Part shown: piece after piece, positions 21,357-46,376 of the stretch
How the letters are laid out: every line of letters starts with the position of its first letter
Numbering within the stretch: the stretch's first letter is position 1
Origin: Sphaeroforma sirkka
Taxonomy: Eukaryota > Opisthokonta > Ichthyosporea > Ichthyophonida
Length of the DNA: 47,781 nt
Assembly: GCA_001586965.3 (NCBI GenBank)
Contig: LUCW03000265.1
Span: 1 to 47,781, forward strand
Direction: 5' to 3'
The notes under the pieces: model-generated
Database searches by the model: none
What the model was told of the DNA's origin: nothing
The model's input: the letters and a program-made list of their open reading frames with translations, nothing else
Program-made: the position numbers and the translations under genes

Positions 21357-22002
21357 CTCATTAAATATGGTTCGTGTTGCTTCGATGCAGCCATATCTAG
21401 GAACGATTGCTCATCTATGCCAAAATACCCCCCCCCCTTCCACATTAGCACAGCAACAATTCGTATTTTAAATAATTCAAGTTACACTTCTAATAAGACT
21501 ATATCCAAATTTAGAATGCAAGTAATCTCTCCTCAGCGGAACACTTGAAGTACTAGAACATGTTATACACAAACATGAAAGTGTAATTGGTTTACAGTGA
21601 GGAAATGCATGCAAACGATGTTGAAGGCTGTTTATCCCAAAATAATTGGGAAAGAAAATACACACCTTACACTGTACTACAGACTACTATCAATGATTTA
21701 AAAGCATGAATGTACATAATGTTCTTGCAAAACACTGTTCTAGATATTTGCTAATACGCTAATTATACTTAACGTAAAGTAATAAACCAAATTGATAGCA
21801 AGACCTACTTATTACACAGGGGTTTCTCTGAAACCTCTATGCACAAATATCACTGATACAGTACCAGAAAACAGGTCACGCATACAATAATGGATAATAT
21901 GGTGCCGACATAGTGCATGCGATCGTTATAGCAAAAAGGGTAAGTAGATCTTCACATAATTTTGTATCACCGATCCTCTCATACAATGCAACAAAAACAT
22001 AC

Positions 22003-22126
22003 CCAGAGATATTCCAGCACCACTCGCAATCGATACGCCACCGAATGCCTTAAGCAGTTTAATACGTTGTGTTGGAGGTTTTATCCATTTTGGAAAGAAG
22101 TGGGACCAAGTCTGTCCATTGGGAAC
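22003..22126 (-). CDS. Probable upstream exon of the RING gene (membrane segment)
   Basis: The minus-strand frame opens right after an acceptor (CTCCAG) and reads VPNGQTWSHFFPKWIKPPTQ then RIKLLKAFGGVSIASGAGIS, ending at a GTATGT donor. It has a basic flank followed by a Gly/Ala-rich hydrophobic segment that could cross a membrane. Distance and strand fit the RING gene downstream, but the exon that would link them (about 21360-22000) was not found. Confidence 0.4.
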
Positions 22127-22518
22127 CTGGAGGTAACACATGATAGTGATAGATCTTAGACAATACAAACGGTCTAATTTATAACCAAAATATAAAGTAA
22201 GGGTACCTCTATACATTGCAACATAACATAACAAGACGGGTGACCAGAAATAACAAGTATTGGTGCTCAAAAAAATGTTGCCGATAAGCATGTCGATGGG
22301 AAGAAATATAGTTGATTACAGTACCGAGATTAAAAGCGCACACCATCGAAAATAACCACAGGAAACAAAAACAGATTCATACCATACACTACTACTCTCA
22401 TCGATGCCCCATATACTACACAACAATAGACTTGGACAGCGACGACGCAATGGTCCTCCCTTGTGGAATTAAAGAGCTGCTAGATTGTTGATTACGATCC
22501 ATATGCACGTTATATTAC

Positions 22519-22614
22519 TGTCTCGAGATGAAGAATAAATAGCAGTATACCAGCTTAACCCTTTGAACCACTCAATTACGCCCCAACCATATACCACCAG
22601 GAATGAAGCCATGG
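22519..22614 (-). CDS. Possible first exon of the RING gene
   Basis: The ATG at 22614 (minus) opens MASFLVVYGWGVIEWFKGLS then WYTAIYSSSRD and ends at GTAATA. The N-terminus is hydrophobic. This is offered only because it lies at the right distance upstream of other minus-strand exons. The phase to the next exon is not proven. Confidence 0.25.
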
Positions 22615-22699
22615 CTTAAGCTACAGCCGGTAGTACCATGTACAATTTAAACATGTTGACCATTGAAGTTGAAAAGTAGCATAGCGTACACGGTACAAA

Positions 22700-25115
22700 G
22701 ACGACACGACAAACATACTCGTCTGGTAGCCAATGTCAGTGTAGATTTCATAACCTTCGCACTATTGCCGATCTGGCTGGTGTGGAATCCTATTCCTGGC
22801 CTGAAGGCTTCAACAAAAAAAAATAACCAATCTCTTAGGATGTGTTGTCAATTTACAAGCTGGTAAGAGTGATGCCAATAAAAGGAGGGACAAAGGAGCC
22901 TAGTCGGCACACACCGATCTTGCAAAATACGAGCGGGAAGACTGTGAAACAAGCGGACAATCTGCTAGCGACGTAGCACTTTATGCATTGCATCCTTTAG
23001 TGGGCGACTCGAAAGCCGACATTTTTACAAGACATAAAGTACGCAGGTAGCCATCATATGTAGAACGAGTACAGACACTACGGGATGAGAACGGCTAAGG
23101 AAGTCCACGTCATTGGTGAACGAAACTACAAGTTGCTATCCTTGTAGATGCAAGCAAACAAGTTATACCTTGACGCTTCAACAGCGTCATTGCCCGAGGC
23201 GCTGCTCTGCCAAGGGCACGCAACTGGGACAACATGGTTGTTGTAAAACGATGTTACAACTCACGCGATACTATATGACAGTACGGAATATAGGAAATAA
23301 GTACTTGTTGGACTATGTTTAAATAACTGCCAGCAATGTTTGTTGCGTACTTTTTAAAAAATAAAATGATGATGCAAAAATACAATGAAAAAGCTATGAC
23401 GATATTTTTTCCCCGCCGTGGCAGGGATATTCAGTTTTATTATTATTTATTACTGAAAGTGTAAGCTTTTCTAAGTCCCTGTCAACTTTATCACCGATTT
23501 TTTGTCCGTCGCCAAAAACGTCGGTGACGCTAAATAATCCGGCTTATTCATATAAATCCGACTGAAAAAGGTCCGTGACGCTTTTTCTCCCGGCTGGAAT
23601 GGGGTTTGCCCATTTGAGACCCTATACAAATAATTAATAGGCCCAAATGTATGAATATAAACTAAGTAAATTATCCCTATGATTAAACGCTTTCGGTCCC
23701 TGCGGTTTCTCAGCCGCGTTTTATCACTCCATCCCGAAAATAATTAGCGTTCGTGATCAGCTAAACCCGGATTTCTATTTATTCCCAATATTTTTTGTTG
23801 TTGACATTATTCAAGATCAAGTATTTCGTATATGATCTGCGAAGGCTCCAAGGCCGTAGTACAAGTAGAACACCTCCTATGCTTAGGAGTCTAACACTAC
23901 ATCGGAAACGTCCAAAACGCGATTATTGGGCCTAGATATGCATAATCAGTAAAGTTTCAAAGTTGTCACGTACAAATATTGTCCGAACAATATCGTATAT
24001 GCATTTTTATAACTGTAATGTAAGTTACAGCTGCTAAAATCGAGAAAAAGGTGTTTTCGTCATTTGATGTGCCATGCCATCGATTGCTTGGTGAATCTCG
24101 ATTCCTGAACTTTTTGTCAAAGTTCACTACATATTCACCCACAAACGATTAAAATCACATTATTATGGTATAATTATGGTTATGTAAGTATAGCGAAGGT
24201 CTGAAAATCAAAACGAAGCCATATATTTGAATGTCATTGATTGACATGCATGCACGTGAATGGCGATTTTGAGCAAGCATAATAAACCCTCTATACCACA
24301 ATAATGGGTTCTGAACTAATAAAATTTATATTTAATATATATGAGAACCCTTAGAAGGTTTAAACTATTAGCACGCGACCTGGAAATCCAAGATTTGGCA
24401 TGGTCGAAAAGTGCACGATCCTGTTGACCTGTTCATACATCGATACACTGCATGAACCAATAGCTATCAACTTGGCGCCTTTGCAAAATTCTTTTGAAAT
24501 GTTTCTAAAAAAAGGCTAGAAAAAATTATCGAGATTCTATCTAAAACCGGATTTAGTGAATTAGGTTTGGTTCTTGAAAATCGACTCCCCTTTTTAGTAT
24601 ATGGATGGGGTGTTATAAAATAAAAGACAAATACAGTACATATGTAAGACGACCGGGACGAGCCACCACCTCTAGGCTCTAGGTCACCACACACCAGTCA
24701 CCAGTCACCAGTGACGAGTTCTCTCTCTCTCTCTCTTTACTCTTATGTACTATTTACATACAACACACAGAGCGAGACCGATGAGAGAGCGATGAGTTCG
24801 TCAAATGTCAACATGACCCCATGCCCCATGGCGCCTAAAAAATCCTAAAAAATTATTGCCCCTCTGACTCCATATGCATAGATGTATATATAAAACCCTC
24901 CGTAGAGGTGTAAATAAAGTCACTCTCGAATCTTTAGGAGGCTATTTTTAAAAACCCTCTAGTAGTAGAGTCATAAGTAGGCTTCTTCTGAAAATTAGAC
25001 ACCTCTCTCTCGAGAGTCTGTTTCTCTCTCTCTGTAGTCTGTAGCTCTGTACTATTGTAGAGAGTTCATTTTAAAAATAGAGTGCAGACTGTAGTGTCTC
25101 TGTGTAGAGTATTTA

Positions 25116-25163
<48 letters not shown>

Positions 25164-25848
25164 TATTTACGTACCAGTGGAAATAAATACGGTACATACA
25201 ACAATTGTATTTATTTACATACATACATATCAACATAGCCTCTCCTTTTCTGTTTGATTTGTTTTAAAAAAAAGAGTCCTATTTTCACAAAACAAGAGAG
25301 AGAGGAGGGCAGGGGGCTAATTATTTAAATATGGCGTCAGAAGTGATCAGCTGCATGTGCGTATTTTTTTTTTTTGATTTCGAAATATTTTTTAAAATAC
25401 GTATGGTGCTGCAGTACATATTTTTAAATTATAGCTGCAGTCTGCACTGCTGTATTTATGTAATAAATATGTAAATATGACGGTATTTCTATATATATAA
25501 TATTTTAAATTTGTCAGTTGTCTGAAGGCTAAACCCACCCTCAAAGGCCAAGGCTGTTGTTTTAAAAAAAAAACCCCAAAAAACAAGTACAACAACAGTC
25601 TGAACAATCTCACACAAGTCTCGTTTTAGTCTCTCAGAGTCTTTTAAAAAAGAAGCGAGTGATAAGTCTCACAAGTCTCAACTGATGAGCAGATTATCCA
25701 ATTAGATAAATCATAGTAGGACTTTCTATTTTTAGGTTCGTAAAAAAATATCTGTTCATTTTAGGTTTTCGCGTCATGGGCAACCGCTATATCTATACAC
25801 ATGCCTAAATGTGAAACACTTCAGTAACCATACTGACAATCGCGAAGA
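22700..25848. other. Long AT-rich stretch without a supported gene
   Basis: No convincing exons. The content includes a (CT)n tract (24721-24737), CT- and GA-rich stretches around 24960-25040 and 25290-25310, a pure (AT)n tract (25123-25160) and scattered A-runs. A small repeated motif (GTGACGCT) occurs at about 23522 and 23575. The last few hundred bases must hold the promoter of the NADH dehydrogenase gene, but no motif stands out. Confidence 0.4.
25123..25160. repeat. (AT)n microsatellite
   Basis: Almost pure TA dinucleotide run upstream of the NADH dehydrogenase gene. Confidence 0.9.
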
Positions 25849-34234
<8,386 letters not shown>

Positions 34235-34639
34235 AGAGTGGATCCTTCCGCGTATCCTTATACCAATGCGTATGAATATGCTGTTAAAACTAATGCGTAC
34301 TACTTAGTTGATACTGTGCTCTATTTGATCTCGCTCGGCGACGGGACAGATCTAGTTGTGAACATCTGATAGCGAGTTAGTACAAGAAAAATTAATTAAA
34401 TCTTATTGATACATTCGGAGGTATAGCTCGTTGCCGGTGCATACCGAACATTCTTAATATCACGGTAGCACTGACCTACCTGCTTGTGCACAATCGCCGG
34501 TGAAATTAGGGCGAGGAACAATACAGCAAAAATTGACGAATTGAAAGCAGCGTGGACGCTTTAAGACAGGGATATAATTGTTACCATCAATCCAATTAAA
34601 CGTTGACAGTCCCTCAACGGGAATGACTTTCTACAATGA

Positions 34640-34800
34640 ATACTATATCATTTTATTATATTCAACTTTAACATATACTATATCAATTTATTATATTCTA
34701 CTTCAGCATTTAATATATCATTTTATTATTTTTTACTTTAAAATATACCATATCATTCTATTACATTCTACTTTAACATATACTATATCATTTTACTGCA
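34640..34800. repeat. AT-rich tandem repeat of about 37 bp, four degenerate units
   Basis: Units of the form CATATACTATATCATTTTAT followed by TATATTCTACTTTAA, varying by a few bases. The block ends exactly at the stop codon of the minus-strand Nudix gene and lies in its 3' flank. Confidence 0.7.
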
Positions 34801-37152
34801 TCAACACTTTAAACAGCCAGGGTCACAAGTCTTCCTCTTGAGCAGCTTTCGATTCTGATATACAAAATCTCTGACGTTGGGCTCCATCCCGTAGTCAGGT
34901 TTTCGTCCATATACCACCGAGGCGAGATCAATGAGAAAGAAAGCCGTCAATCCCCAAACTCTGGGTGTGCCTTCGAATTCCCACGAATGGAAGAGCATCG
35001 GCATGCCCCCTTCTGGAGTCTGGGGATATGCGTAAACGGATGAGTCGACGAACAAAACATAAGAGGCAATTATCGTCTGTTCCAGACTTGTTCTAAAGCA
35101 TCATAGTGATTGAAAATGCTCGCAGTTATATGGTGCGAATCAGAAAGGCACCGTGGTTTTTGGATTATCAAAGCTATTTTCAAAGTACGAGAACAGCGAC
35201 ACCGAAATGGTACTGTGATGCCTTGTCCTTAGAAAACGTGATAGATGGAAATAATGGAAAATGAGATGGATTCCACATATTTCAGATCGCAAGTTAACGC
35301 ATACTCTGCCCACCGATAGGAACATTGCCTCCCGACATGGACTACGATCAGAGCTGCACGCTTGCGAACCTCACACGCAAATAATTTATGAGCACTACTT
35401 CCACGTATTTCCTCTACCAGCATGTTCATTGAAACAACTTACCCACTCCTGGCTCATGTGGTGCTCGCCGGACAGGAACCTGGCCAATTCGACTGCGAAA
35501 ATCAATGCAACCTCATCTTCATTGGCCTGAACAAGAGGTAGTACAATTGAATCGGTTAGATTGAACTATAGATATGAAGTTATCTTCAAAGTGTGCGCAA
35601 GTAACCCTGATGAGAATATACTTCTGAAGGGACCGTTTTGCATAGGCACAGGGCATGCAGATTGCTATAAATTGCGACGCGCACGTCATAGTGAAAACAG
35701 CCAGGGAAAACGTTCACATTGCCCACACATCAGAGCCCCCGAGAATCGCATATTTCGCATTCAACAGAGGGTCAAAGATGTCACACATGTTCTGGAAGGT
35801 AATTTGGTGCACACTCAATAAGCACTCGTATATTTCGCACCTTCAGACTGTCGACGTCGAAGGATGGCAATGCTACGGCCACCACTGGTGTGACCAGCAA
35901 CTGGTTTTTGGCAACATTGGCTGGTAGAATTCCTACTACTTTCACTGTGTCACGATCAAGACCAATCTCTTCATTGGCCTGTACATAAAATTGAATAGAT
36001 AACACGTGGTTTGTGATGTGGCCAGCGTGAGGAAATGTCGTGCTAGCGTGCGGCCTTAACACACCTTTGGATACGTGGATAAGCGCGAGATTTATATTCA
36101 CGAACTCGTGTTTCAAAATACTTGTACACTACACTAGCGGGAATGCCAGACCTCTAAGCAGTAGTGACCGCTGATGCGACCTTCTCTAAACTGCAGTACC
36201 AAGGTCATATCAAACGAACAGCTAGGAAGGACTCATAGCTTGTGCACAAACTCAGCACGCTATCGACGAATATCGCAAGTGATGATAATTTGGGCAACAA
36301 TTATGCAATCGCAACCGACTGCTCGAGCGGAGCCTTGGAGACGACTCGAAAGTGACGAATAAAAACAGCAGTGACCTGATAGTGGTCTGCGGATTTGTCA
36401 CAGGCATTGGAATACTGTAGTGAAGGTTTCGAGCTCACTTATGAAACATGTCATCAAATGTATGGCATCATCTTTTACAGTATTCACGTAGGCTATCGTC
36501 CAGTATAAAGTGTTGCGTGACTCACCTCTCGCAATGCCGTCATTGTAATGTCCGTGTCGGTTTCATCCCGTTTTCCGCCTGGTAGACATACCTGGATATC
36601 CAATCGTGTGCATGTATGAGGAAAAAAGGGTATAATTCGCTCTGTTTGTACCTGCCTACAAATTCAAAATCGATAAACAGAACAGATGTATACCGAAAAC
36701 GTATTATGCAGCATCGAGTTTCGATACGAGCAAGAGCTACATAGACTTATTTCCCCAAAAGCCATTCAAAACTGTTAAATATAATAAGTGGTCGAATAGT
36801 ACCGAATGGCTCTGGGATATATAGCACGTTCAGGTCTACTACAACTGACAGCTGACACACTTGTATTACAGGCACATAATTGGTATACAGGAGATTTGGG
36901 AGTGCAATTCGAGTATGAAAATACAATTAAATGTACTGAAACTACGGTGGTACACATAGCTGCGACGGAATAGATATGGTTGCATATATTTTATAGTCAT
37001 ATAACAGTACTAGTCTGTAAAATGATAATTGGATAAATTACCTCGCCTCCGTGAGACTTGAGTTTAGAAGATCGCTGTGTGAGGACCACATTGAGTTCTT
37101 GGGTGGTCTTGTCTATGTACAGAATCAGGAGCACTGCTGCTTCACCTGTCAT
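34801..37152 (-). CDS. Nudix hydrolase, CoA diphosphatase type (NUDT7/PCD1-like)
   Basis: It cleaves CoA or CoA esters into 4'-phosphopantetheine and 3',5'-ADP (known for the family). Five minus-strand exons join in phase to 205 codons: 37042-37152, 36526-36591, 35841-35978, 35443-35526 and 34801-35019. The family signature reads LTQRSSKLKSHGGE|VCLPGG, then KRDETDTDITMTALRE|ANEEIGL, the CoA-type Nudix box with REANEEIGL as catalytic helix. Later blocks are VTPVVAVALPSFDV, NEDEVALIFAVELARFL and FEGTPRVWGLTAFFLIDLAS, all expected for the family. Donors are GTAATT, GTGAGT, GTGCGA and GTAAGT. The ATG at 37152 gives a protein some 35 residues shorter at the N-terminus than NUDT7, and an acceptor-like TTAG lies just before it, so an upstream exon is possible. 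No C-terminal SKL is present, so peroxisomal targeting is not supported. Confidence 0.85.
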
Positions 37153-37639
37153 ACCCTAATCTCGACATTAAAATTGAGAAGCCGAAATGCAAAATAGGAT
37201 TGGTGGACGAGAATTTGCGAATTTCTGTACTTGGCAGAGCATGACGAGAGACACAACGCTAAAAATTGGCAGCAGCTATTCAAATCTCTTGAGAATAGGT
37301 GTGTCTCGAACGTTTCAACTCGCCTTATATCTCCCTACAAACCAATGTGCAACTTTATTTGATACCAGAACAATATTAGTAGAAAAAGAAAAAGAAATTT
37401 GCCAAAGAAATCAACTATACATGACAAAATACAGGTCTCGTATGGTACGCCATACAACTGAATGTACAAAGATATACACCACAAGTGTCATTTCTCAGTA
37501 AACAGTATTTACAATAATTGGAACTCGAGTCAGTGTATGTTCGCGATGGGTACAAGTGCACGACGTACCTAATACTATGGACACCTGTCGAATTCATACA
37601 TGAATGCTTATTCATATTCCGTGAGAACAGTGTGGAAAC

Positions 37640-37764
37640 GAACACGTGCACACACGCACAAACTGTATATGTACATACATAAACACACACACATATATAT
37701 ATGTATATATAAACACATTCACACACACACACAGACACGTATACACACAGACATAGACACGTAT

Positions 37765-37815
<51 letters not shown>

Positions 37816-37863
37816 CGCGCACGCACGCACATACATCACATACGCACACACACACACATATAT

Positions 37864-37917
<54 letters not shown>

Positions 37918-38019
37918 AAACAAAACACACACATACGCTAAACGCGCACCAGACGCACATACACACGCATATATATATATATATATCTATAGAAACACAC
38001 GCACACATGGGACGCCCGC

Positions 38020-38083
<64 letters not shown>

Positions 38084-38245
38084 TAACCACAATGACACAC
38101 GGACGCACCTGGACGCACCGGACACACGCGCACGCGCACGTATGGCATCAATAATGTATATATATATATATATATAATATATAATATGCGTAATATACAT
38201 AGATGCGCACATACAACACACACGCACGCGCATAAATATAAAGGG

Positions 38246-38291
<46 letters not shown>

Positions 38292-38664
38292 ATATAATAT
38301 ATATATATATCAATAATAATATCATCATCAATAATAACTCACACATCACACGCGCACGCACAATAATGTATAATTATATATGCATGTCACACACGCACAC
38401 TGCGCACGTACGTGCGCGCACGCGCGCACACGCGCGCGCATCGTCGCATCATCAATATATGTATATATATATGTATATATATATATAGATATGTAAATAC
38501 ATACATGCATGCGTACGTTACATGCGTACGTACATACATACATACGTATACATAAATATATGCATGCGTGCGTACGGGCATAAATGCATACATACATACG
38601 TACGTACATACGTACGTACATAATGTATGCGTATACGCATACATACATACGTACGTACATACGC

Positions 38665-38705
<41 letters not shown>

Positions 38706-38735
38706 GCATACGCACACACACACACGCACACATGT

Positions 38736-38779
<44 letters not shown>

Positions 38780-38785
38780 ATAACG
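37640..38785. repeat. Microsatellite block, (CA)n, (TA)n, CGTA and GCAC repeats
   Basis: This lies between the Nudix gene and the minus-strand exons at 38880-39206, probably within an intron or 3' region of the latter. Several (TA)n tracts (37769-37809, 37868-37912, 38024-38077, 38252-38287, 38668-38703, 38740-38777) alternate with CA/CGCA stretches and ACGTACGT palindromes (38514-38660). Confidence 0.9.
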
Positions 38786-38879
38786 TAGAGTGTTGTATAA
38801 TAAATTACCCATGGCACTTGCAACCCTAGCAGCTTGAAACTACAATGATCAACTCTCCTGTTGTGTGAGGGCTACATAC

Positions 38880-39206
38880 CTCGTTTACCATACACCCGAC
38901 ACATTTTGCTTCGCAGTGGGAAGAAATCGTAGTCTCAACCTCAGCCAACTGCATTTTGCTAATTAAATATGTTGTGTTCGTGGTGTTGGTCACTTACTTC
39001 ATACCTCCGTAGCAAGAACTTGTCTCTGCACGTCAAGATAACATAATTATTAAGATCCTGCTGGGTCAGGGTCCAATCTGGATGAATATACATCATCAAT
39101 TTGTCTGTGACCCAGTTTTGTGTTTTTTGTGTGTGTAAAAAGTCATGTAAAAAAGTTTCATTCGCCGCCGATCCCGACAGCCCGCGCGCTCGGGCCTCAG
39201 CCGTGG
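38880..39206 (-). CDS. Two exons of an unrecognised protein, divergent from TAF8
   Basis: The first exon runs from at most 39206 to 38998 and reads FTTAEARARGLSGSAANETF, LHDFLHTQKTQNWVTDKLMM, YIHPDWTLTQQDLNNYV and ILTCRDKFLLRRYE, ending at GTAAGT. The second (38880-38948) reads LAEVETTISSHCEAKCVGCM VNE and ends at GTATGT. The two join in phase 0. The Cys spacing H-C-X3-C-X2-C in the second exon could bind a metal. I do not recognise the family. No in-frame ATG is seen before LMM, so the start is likely in an upstream exon. The downstream exon would lie beyond the microsatellite block to the left and was not found. The gap to TAF8 (39207-39483) must hold a divergent promoter. Confidence 0.55.
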
Positions 39207-39483
39207 TAAATAATTATATACATAAATAGTAGCAAAACAGCTGTATCTATCTATTTACAACGAAAGTACTCATGCCCAGAACGCAACAAGCGAACGACGA
39301 CTCTGTTTACCGAAGTGGAAGATCCACCTTCAGTCGAATATGTATAGAATTACGGTACTTATAGCACACCGCAAGCAACACGAAGCACGTAACAATATTT
39401 ACGAGTATTGCTTATTATTTTAGGTATACACATTCACGTACGCCTATGCATATGCATGTATAGTATATATATATAATATAACA

Positions 39484-43608
<4,125 letters not shown>

Positions 43609-43651
43609 ACGGCCAAGGTGGATGGTAATCCACAGTAAACCTTGTGCTCAC

Positions 43652-45176
43652 CTTGGTTATAGAGATGTATAACGGCTGGTGTGATGGCGTGTATCAGTGA
43701 TTCTACGACTTCATTCGACTCCAAAGGAGCTGGGCTCAGCACCCACGCCTTAATAGAATATCGGCACTGAAACGATTCAGGGCCTTCAGCTATGTCCAAT
43801 GGCGAATCCAAACCATCGCCTTTTGCCAGAGGTGTGCTAAAGTGCTGCGCGAGGGTCCGAGCGCGTGAGGTTGATAGTATGCCACAATCATCAGTCACAT
43901 TTTTCTCTGATTGTCAATTTGGTAGTAACCTCGAGAGATGTGTGGTATTGGTAGTACTTTGGACATACAGTTCAAGAGCACAAATTGGGCTGTACGGCAA
44001 CATCCCGTTAAGATGACAGTAGTATATATACGAACAGTGATTGTCGGCGGCCACGTCGGACTCACCTGAACCATGCCGATTGCCGAAAACAATGCAGCAA
44101 AATGATCTCAAGGCGGGTGGATCTTTGTGCAGTATTTCGTTGTACTCACTTGGGACGTAAGACTTGGAACTTAAAGTGACAGTGTCTCTGCCAGATCTAC
44201 GTCTGGAATCCGATTCGAGGTGTCCATACAACTGACATCATTCTATAGACATTTGCGCTGGAGATGGGTTCCAGAAATTGGCACAAGTTGTGCCAAATGT
44301 CACGTCCAAATCATATCTCGATACCGGTGGCAATGCCACGAGAACCTTCCAGGTAGCGATTTTGCCGCAATAGACCATTGCATCTGCGCTGAAAGATTAA
44401 ATATTCAAAGCATGTGCGACTGCTACATCTTTTTGAGTAGTAGTTGATTCCTCTGCATTGCTATGGAGTAAGTTCATCAGCGTTTCTGGGCACAGGCACA
44501 GGCAATGTATCTGAGTCAAGCCTCTTGCATCAAGCTGGCTGATTATATGGTCGTTTTACGTCGGTCGTTGTTGATGTTCATACCAAAAGGGGAATCATAA
44601 TACTTTGTATTGGTATGATCTATCTGCATTAAAGTGTGGGGGTTACTATCGACCTCGGAGATCCTCCCTCTTCCGTATTGTGCTGATTCACAGGAAAGTG
44701 TTCTATATCAGAGATTAGTACATTTCATTTTAGATTGTACGAACGTATATAAAAGCGGGTTCAATGATCAGCTTCTATTTGCATTTAGAACGACTGTATT
44801 CTTTACCATCGTCCTATGTTTGCTTCCTTATTTGCTAAGGTAGCTGAGATGGGAACAATAAACCCCCATTAGTCATATCCAATGTCAAAGCTATATCGCA
44901 CATGTTCCGACGTACGCCATGATAGAAAGTGGAGAAGATCTGGTTAGTGATGACCAGGATTTTTGTTCCAATATCAGTATGAGCAATTACATATGATTTT
45001 ATATCACAGCATGGAGTACATATTTTCTCTACCGATGTCAAGGAGACAGGGATAGATAATAAGATACAGAACATATTTATGTGTGACAGTATGGAAGCCT
45101 GAGAGTGAGAGGTCATATATACAATTTTACAAGTCGTAAACTCATCTAACCCATGCTTAGAGGAATCAGGAAACAA
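43652..45176 (-). CDS. Exons of an unrecognised protein, convergent with TAF8
   Basis: Minus strand. The best exon pair is 44066-44231 (YGHLESDSRRRSGRDTVTLS, SYVPSEYNEILHKDPPALRS, CCIVFGNRHGS; donor GTGAGT) joined in phase to 43652-43906 (CGILSTSRARTLAQHFSTPL, SFQCRYSIKAWVLSPAPLES, VVESLIHAITPAVIHLYNQG; donor GTGAGC). If the last donor is not used, the frame runs on antisense through the last TAF8 exon to a stop at 43413. Further upstream an open frame at 44835-45176 (KILVITNQIFSTFYHGVRRN, MCDIALTLDMTNGGLLFPSQ) and a piece near 44330-44390 look coding, but their joins are unclear. I cannot name the protein. No catalytic motif is visible. Confidence 0.4.
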
Positions 45177-45226
45177 CAGCCGTCCTATTGATTGAGTTTC
45201 GAGTGTTGCGTTGTATGTATATTGAT

Positions 45227-45276
45227 ATGGGTGGTTAGTTGTACTTGTTAAAATGGGTGGTTAGTTGTACTTGTTA
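45227..45276. repeat. 24-bp direct repeat, two copies
   Basis: The 24-nt unit opening ATGGGTGGTTAGTTGTAC occurs at 45227-45250 and 45253-45276, separated by two A. It lies in a stretch without a visible gene. Confidence 0.85.
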
Positions 45277-45279
45277 TTC

Positions 45280-46140
45280 GTTATGCTCTCCCTTCATGTA
45301 CTTAATATGTACTGCTAGTCTGACTTGTGGTGTTTTTTATTGAAATGAAATAGCAAAAGACAAAGACATATCCTCCTTAATCAAACAACAAAGAGTTTAA
45401 CTCTTTTACTTTATTAAAAAATATAGAGTGATAAAACAGCTGTAGTCTGTAATCACTAATCAGTATGTGAAGCCGAAGATTTTCAGGTTTGGTATGCAGC
45501 ATGATTTGCTAAGTCTCATTCATCTCCCACTCTGCCGTGTATGATTTGAAACTGAGTGAATTACATTTCTTAACAAGCATAAACACTGCCTTTCGATAGT
45601 CATTAGTGCTCCCCCCTCATCCCCGCCATAAACCCCCCCCTCTTTTGCCATCTGGGTTTAGTGGCCATATATACCTTGGGCCTTGCTCCTTGTTGGTACA
45701 TACCTCGTCCCTCGAGCAGAGAGCTCGGTTGTTTCGGTTACTCCCGCGGCCCGGCAGCAGGAAGACCTGGGAAGGTACACACTGCACAGAAAACAGTATG
45801 AACAAATTAAAGGTGTATTTGTATCACTGATTACTGTAACAGTATAATTTTGGTTGACCCCTGTTCCTTAACCACTTGACAATGCGTCAATTAAGGGCCT
45901 ACCTTTGGTGTTTTGATATAAATAGTCACAAACAAGATATGTAGTAGAAGAAAGGAACCCCCCCTACCCTCTGCTGGGGTTCAACTGTATCCACATCGCG
46001 CTTCGGTATTAAACAAGAATGAATGCTTCGAGCAATGATTTCTTAAAAACACGATAGTATAAACATATGAAGTTGAAAAGATATATCGGCCAGTCCAGTC
46101 CATATCAAAATATGCTACAGTAAGTCGATCTCTTCGTCAG
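45280..46140. other. Stretch without a supported gene
   Basis: Contains a 7-bp hairpin with a TTA loop (45390-45406), C-runs near 45610-45640 and 45957, and no convincing exon on either strand. Confidence 0.35.
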
Positions 46141-46142
46141 TA

Positions 46143-46376
46143 TTGAAAACATCATCGTTCGCCACAAGCTTTCTGATCCTGGTAGCCGTTAAAACTGTCT
46201 ATGGTGTTGACCCATTGGACGATTTGTGCGAACTTGAGAACTTAGGTATTGCCGATGACTATGAAATCGTTTTACAAAGCTCGAGTTTCCATTTCGACAG
46301 TCATGGTTTTTACACCGCAACATCAAACTTCACGGCAACGGTACAGCCAGTAGAAAGCAGAATTGGCTTTGAATAA
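46143..46376 (+). CDS. Possible small secreted protein (exon)
   Basis: The open frame starts right after an acceptor-like TCGTCAG (46134-46140) and has no ATG of its own; its first in-frame candidate is TTG, so a first exon upstream is needed. It reads KTSSFATSFLILVAVKTVYG, a typical signal-peptide core with a small residue before a likely cleavage site, then an acidic part (VDPLDDLCELENLGIADDYE) with an N-glycosylation-type NFT. It ends at TAA 46374-46376. A donor-like site (ACG|GTACAG, about 46341) and a tiny flanked exon (CCAG|ATGAAATACACTGCACCAGAT|GTAAGT, about 46532-46552) suggest it may be spliced further. Function unknown. Confidence 0.35.
   Translation: MKTSSFATSFLILVAVKTVYGVDPLDDLCELENLGIADDYEIVLQSSSFHFDSHGFYTATSNFTATVQPVESRIGFE

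Noticed and set aside
37415..38830. Open frames up to 272 codons rich in YIYI and VCVC
   Set aside because: Microsatellite translations with no splice or domain support.
45606..45830. Pro/His-rich plus-strand frame
   Set aside because: Biased composition from C-runs, no splice sites of note and no domain.
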